Shown: positions 63,192 through 64,000 of the stretch, piece by piece
Numbering within the stretch: position 1 is the first letter of the stretch
Layout: every line of letters begins with the position of its first letter
Source of the DNA: Bacillus smithii
GTDB taxonomy: Bacteria > Bacillota > Bacilli > Bacillales > DSM-4216
Length of the DNA: 64,000 nucleotides
Direction: 5' to 3'
Assembly (NCBI RefSeq): GCF_001050115.1
Contig: NZ_CP012024.1
Location: 414,001 to 478,000 of the forward strand
Made by a program: the position numbers and the translations under genes
Notes under the pieces: generated by a model
What the model was told of the DNA's origin: nothing
Database searches by the model: none
The model's input: only the letters and a program-made list of their open reading frames with translations

Positions 63192-64000
63192 ATGGGAAAA
63201 GATCAAATCATTGTTAAAGGAGCACGAGCCCATAATCTGAAAAATATTGACGTTACCATTCCAAGGGATCAATTGGTTGTTTTAACCGGGCTATCGGGTT
63301 CTGGAAAATCTTCTTTGGCGTTCGATACGATCTATGCGGAAGGCCAAAGAAGGTATGTTGAATCTTTGTCTGCTTATGCACGCCAGTTTCTCGGACAAAT
63401 GGACAAGCCGGATGTAGACGCCATCGAGGGGCTGTCGCCGGCCATTTCCATTGATCAAAAAACGACCAGTCGAAATCCCCGCTCTACTGTGGGAACCGTA
63501 ACCGAAATATACGACTATTTGCGTCTGTTATTTGCCCGTATCGGCCATCCGATTTGCCCTAACCATGGCATCGAAATTACTTCTCAAACGATTGAACAAA
63601 TGGTGGACCGCATTATGGAATATCCTGAACGGACGAGACTGCAAATCCTTGCTCCAGTGGTATCCGGGAAAAAAGGAACGCATGCCAAAACGCTGGAGAA
63701 TATGAAGAAACAAGGGTATGTACGTCTTCGCGTCGATGGGGAAATGCGGGATGTGGAGGAAGACATTCAATTAGATAAGAATAAAAAGCATTCGATTGAA
63801 GTGGTGGTAGATCGCATTGTCGTGAAAGACGGAATTCACTCCCGTTTGGCCGATTCTTTAGAAGCCGCGCTGAAACTAGGGGAAGGAAAAGTCATTATCG
63901 ACGTCATCGGACAAGAAGAACTGTTATTCAGTGAACATCATGCATGTCCGTATTGCGGTTTTTCGATCGGCGAATTGGAGCCGCGCATGTTTTCGTTTAA
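63192..64000 (+). CDS. uvrA: Excinuclease ABC subunit A, N-terminal part
   Basis: About 270 residues are visible before the window ends. Walker [16 protein letters not shown] is followed by [39 protein letters not shown], and zinc-finger start [18 protein letters not shown]. UvrA recognises bulky DNA lesions and loads UvrB. The ATG at 63192 is preceded by GGAAGGA at the end of uvrB; the ATG at 63183 overlapping the uvrB stop is possible. Confidence 0.96.
   Translation, partial: MGKDQIIVKGARAHNLKNIDVTIPRDQLVVLTGLSGSGKSSLAFDTIYAEGQRRYVESLSAYARQFLGQMDKPDVDAIEGLSPAISIDQKTTSRNPRSTVGTVTEIYDYLRLLFARIGHPICPNHGIEITSQTIEQMVDRIMEYPERTRLQILAPVVSGKKGTHAKTLENMKKQGYVRLRVDGEMRDVEEDIQLDKNKKHSIEVVVDRIVVKDGIHSRLADSLEAALKLGEGKVIIDVIGQEELLFSEHHACPYCGFSIGELEPRMFSF

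Overview
The window is chromosomal DNA from an endospore-forming member of the Bacillaceae. The backbone follows the Bacillus subtilis order tagO / LCP / yvyE / degS-degU / degV / comFA-comFC / yvyF-flgM-flgN-flgK-flgL / yviE-like / fliW-csrA / flaG-fliD-fliS-fliT / hpf / secA / prfB / cccB / ftsE-ftsX / ctpB / minJ / csbA / uvrB-uvrA. The three group IIC introns resemble the GsI-IIC type of thermophilic bacilli, which hints at a Geobacillus/Aeribacillus/B. smithii-like host. The species cannot be fixed from this sequence alone.

Region by region: 1-2.6 kb holds the start of an LCP wall-polymer ligase (minus) and group IIC intron copy 1. 3.1-6.4 kb holds the accessory secretion pair slaP-secA2. 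6.7-12.5 kb holds tagO, a second LCP gene, yvyE and the DegS-DegU two-component system. 12.5-17.4 kb is a trehalose PTS operon (treP-treA-treR, minus) lying between degU and degV, with a promoter carrying two operator palindromes and a probable cre. 17.6-32.2 kb holds degV, the comF genes and the late flagellar genes. The flagellin gene hag, normally just after csrA, is absent there. The interval holds a Gly/His/Tyr-rich protein, an ADP-ribosylglycohydrolase and a Gly/Phe-rich protein instead. 32.4-37.1 kb holds hpf, the housekeeping secA and prfB with its programmed +1 frameshift. 37.7-41 kb is the wreck of a molybdo-hydroxylase/aromatic acid-type catabolic cluster. It consists of an AraC-type response regulator, xdhC, a MocA-like nucleotidyltransferase and an open frame fused from three unrelated enzyme families. 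41.4-46.9 kb holds cccB, intron copy 2, ftsEX and an M23 murein hydrolase. 47-50.7 kb is a mobile zone with a YjcZ-type small protein, a complete IS256-family element with an 8-bp target duplication, a GNAT gene, and a SAM-I riboswitch with an ORF-less intron (copy 3) placed right after its terminator. 50.8-64 kb holds the riboswitch-linked homoserine dehydrogenase (frameshifted), ctpB, minJ, a YfbR-like HD protein, csbA, a gerK-type germinant receptor operon (A-C-B) and uvrB-uvrA.

The most unusual content is genome rearrangement layered on a conserved backbone. Three introns all sit directly behind Rho-independent terminators, and one of these is the expression platform of a riboswitch. Two genes (comFA and hom) are knocked out of frame by short tandem duplications, a 25-bp unit x2 and (TTTTA)x4, that could in principle revert. 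One gene is an in-frame three-way fusion left by deletions. No tRNA, rRNA or CRISPR array was seen.
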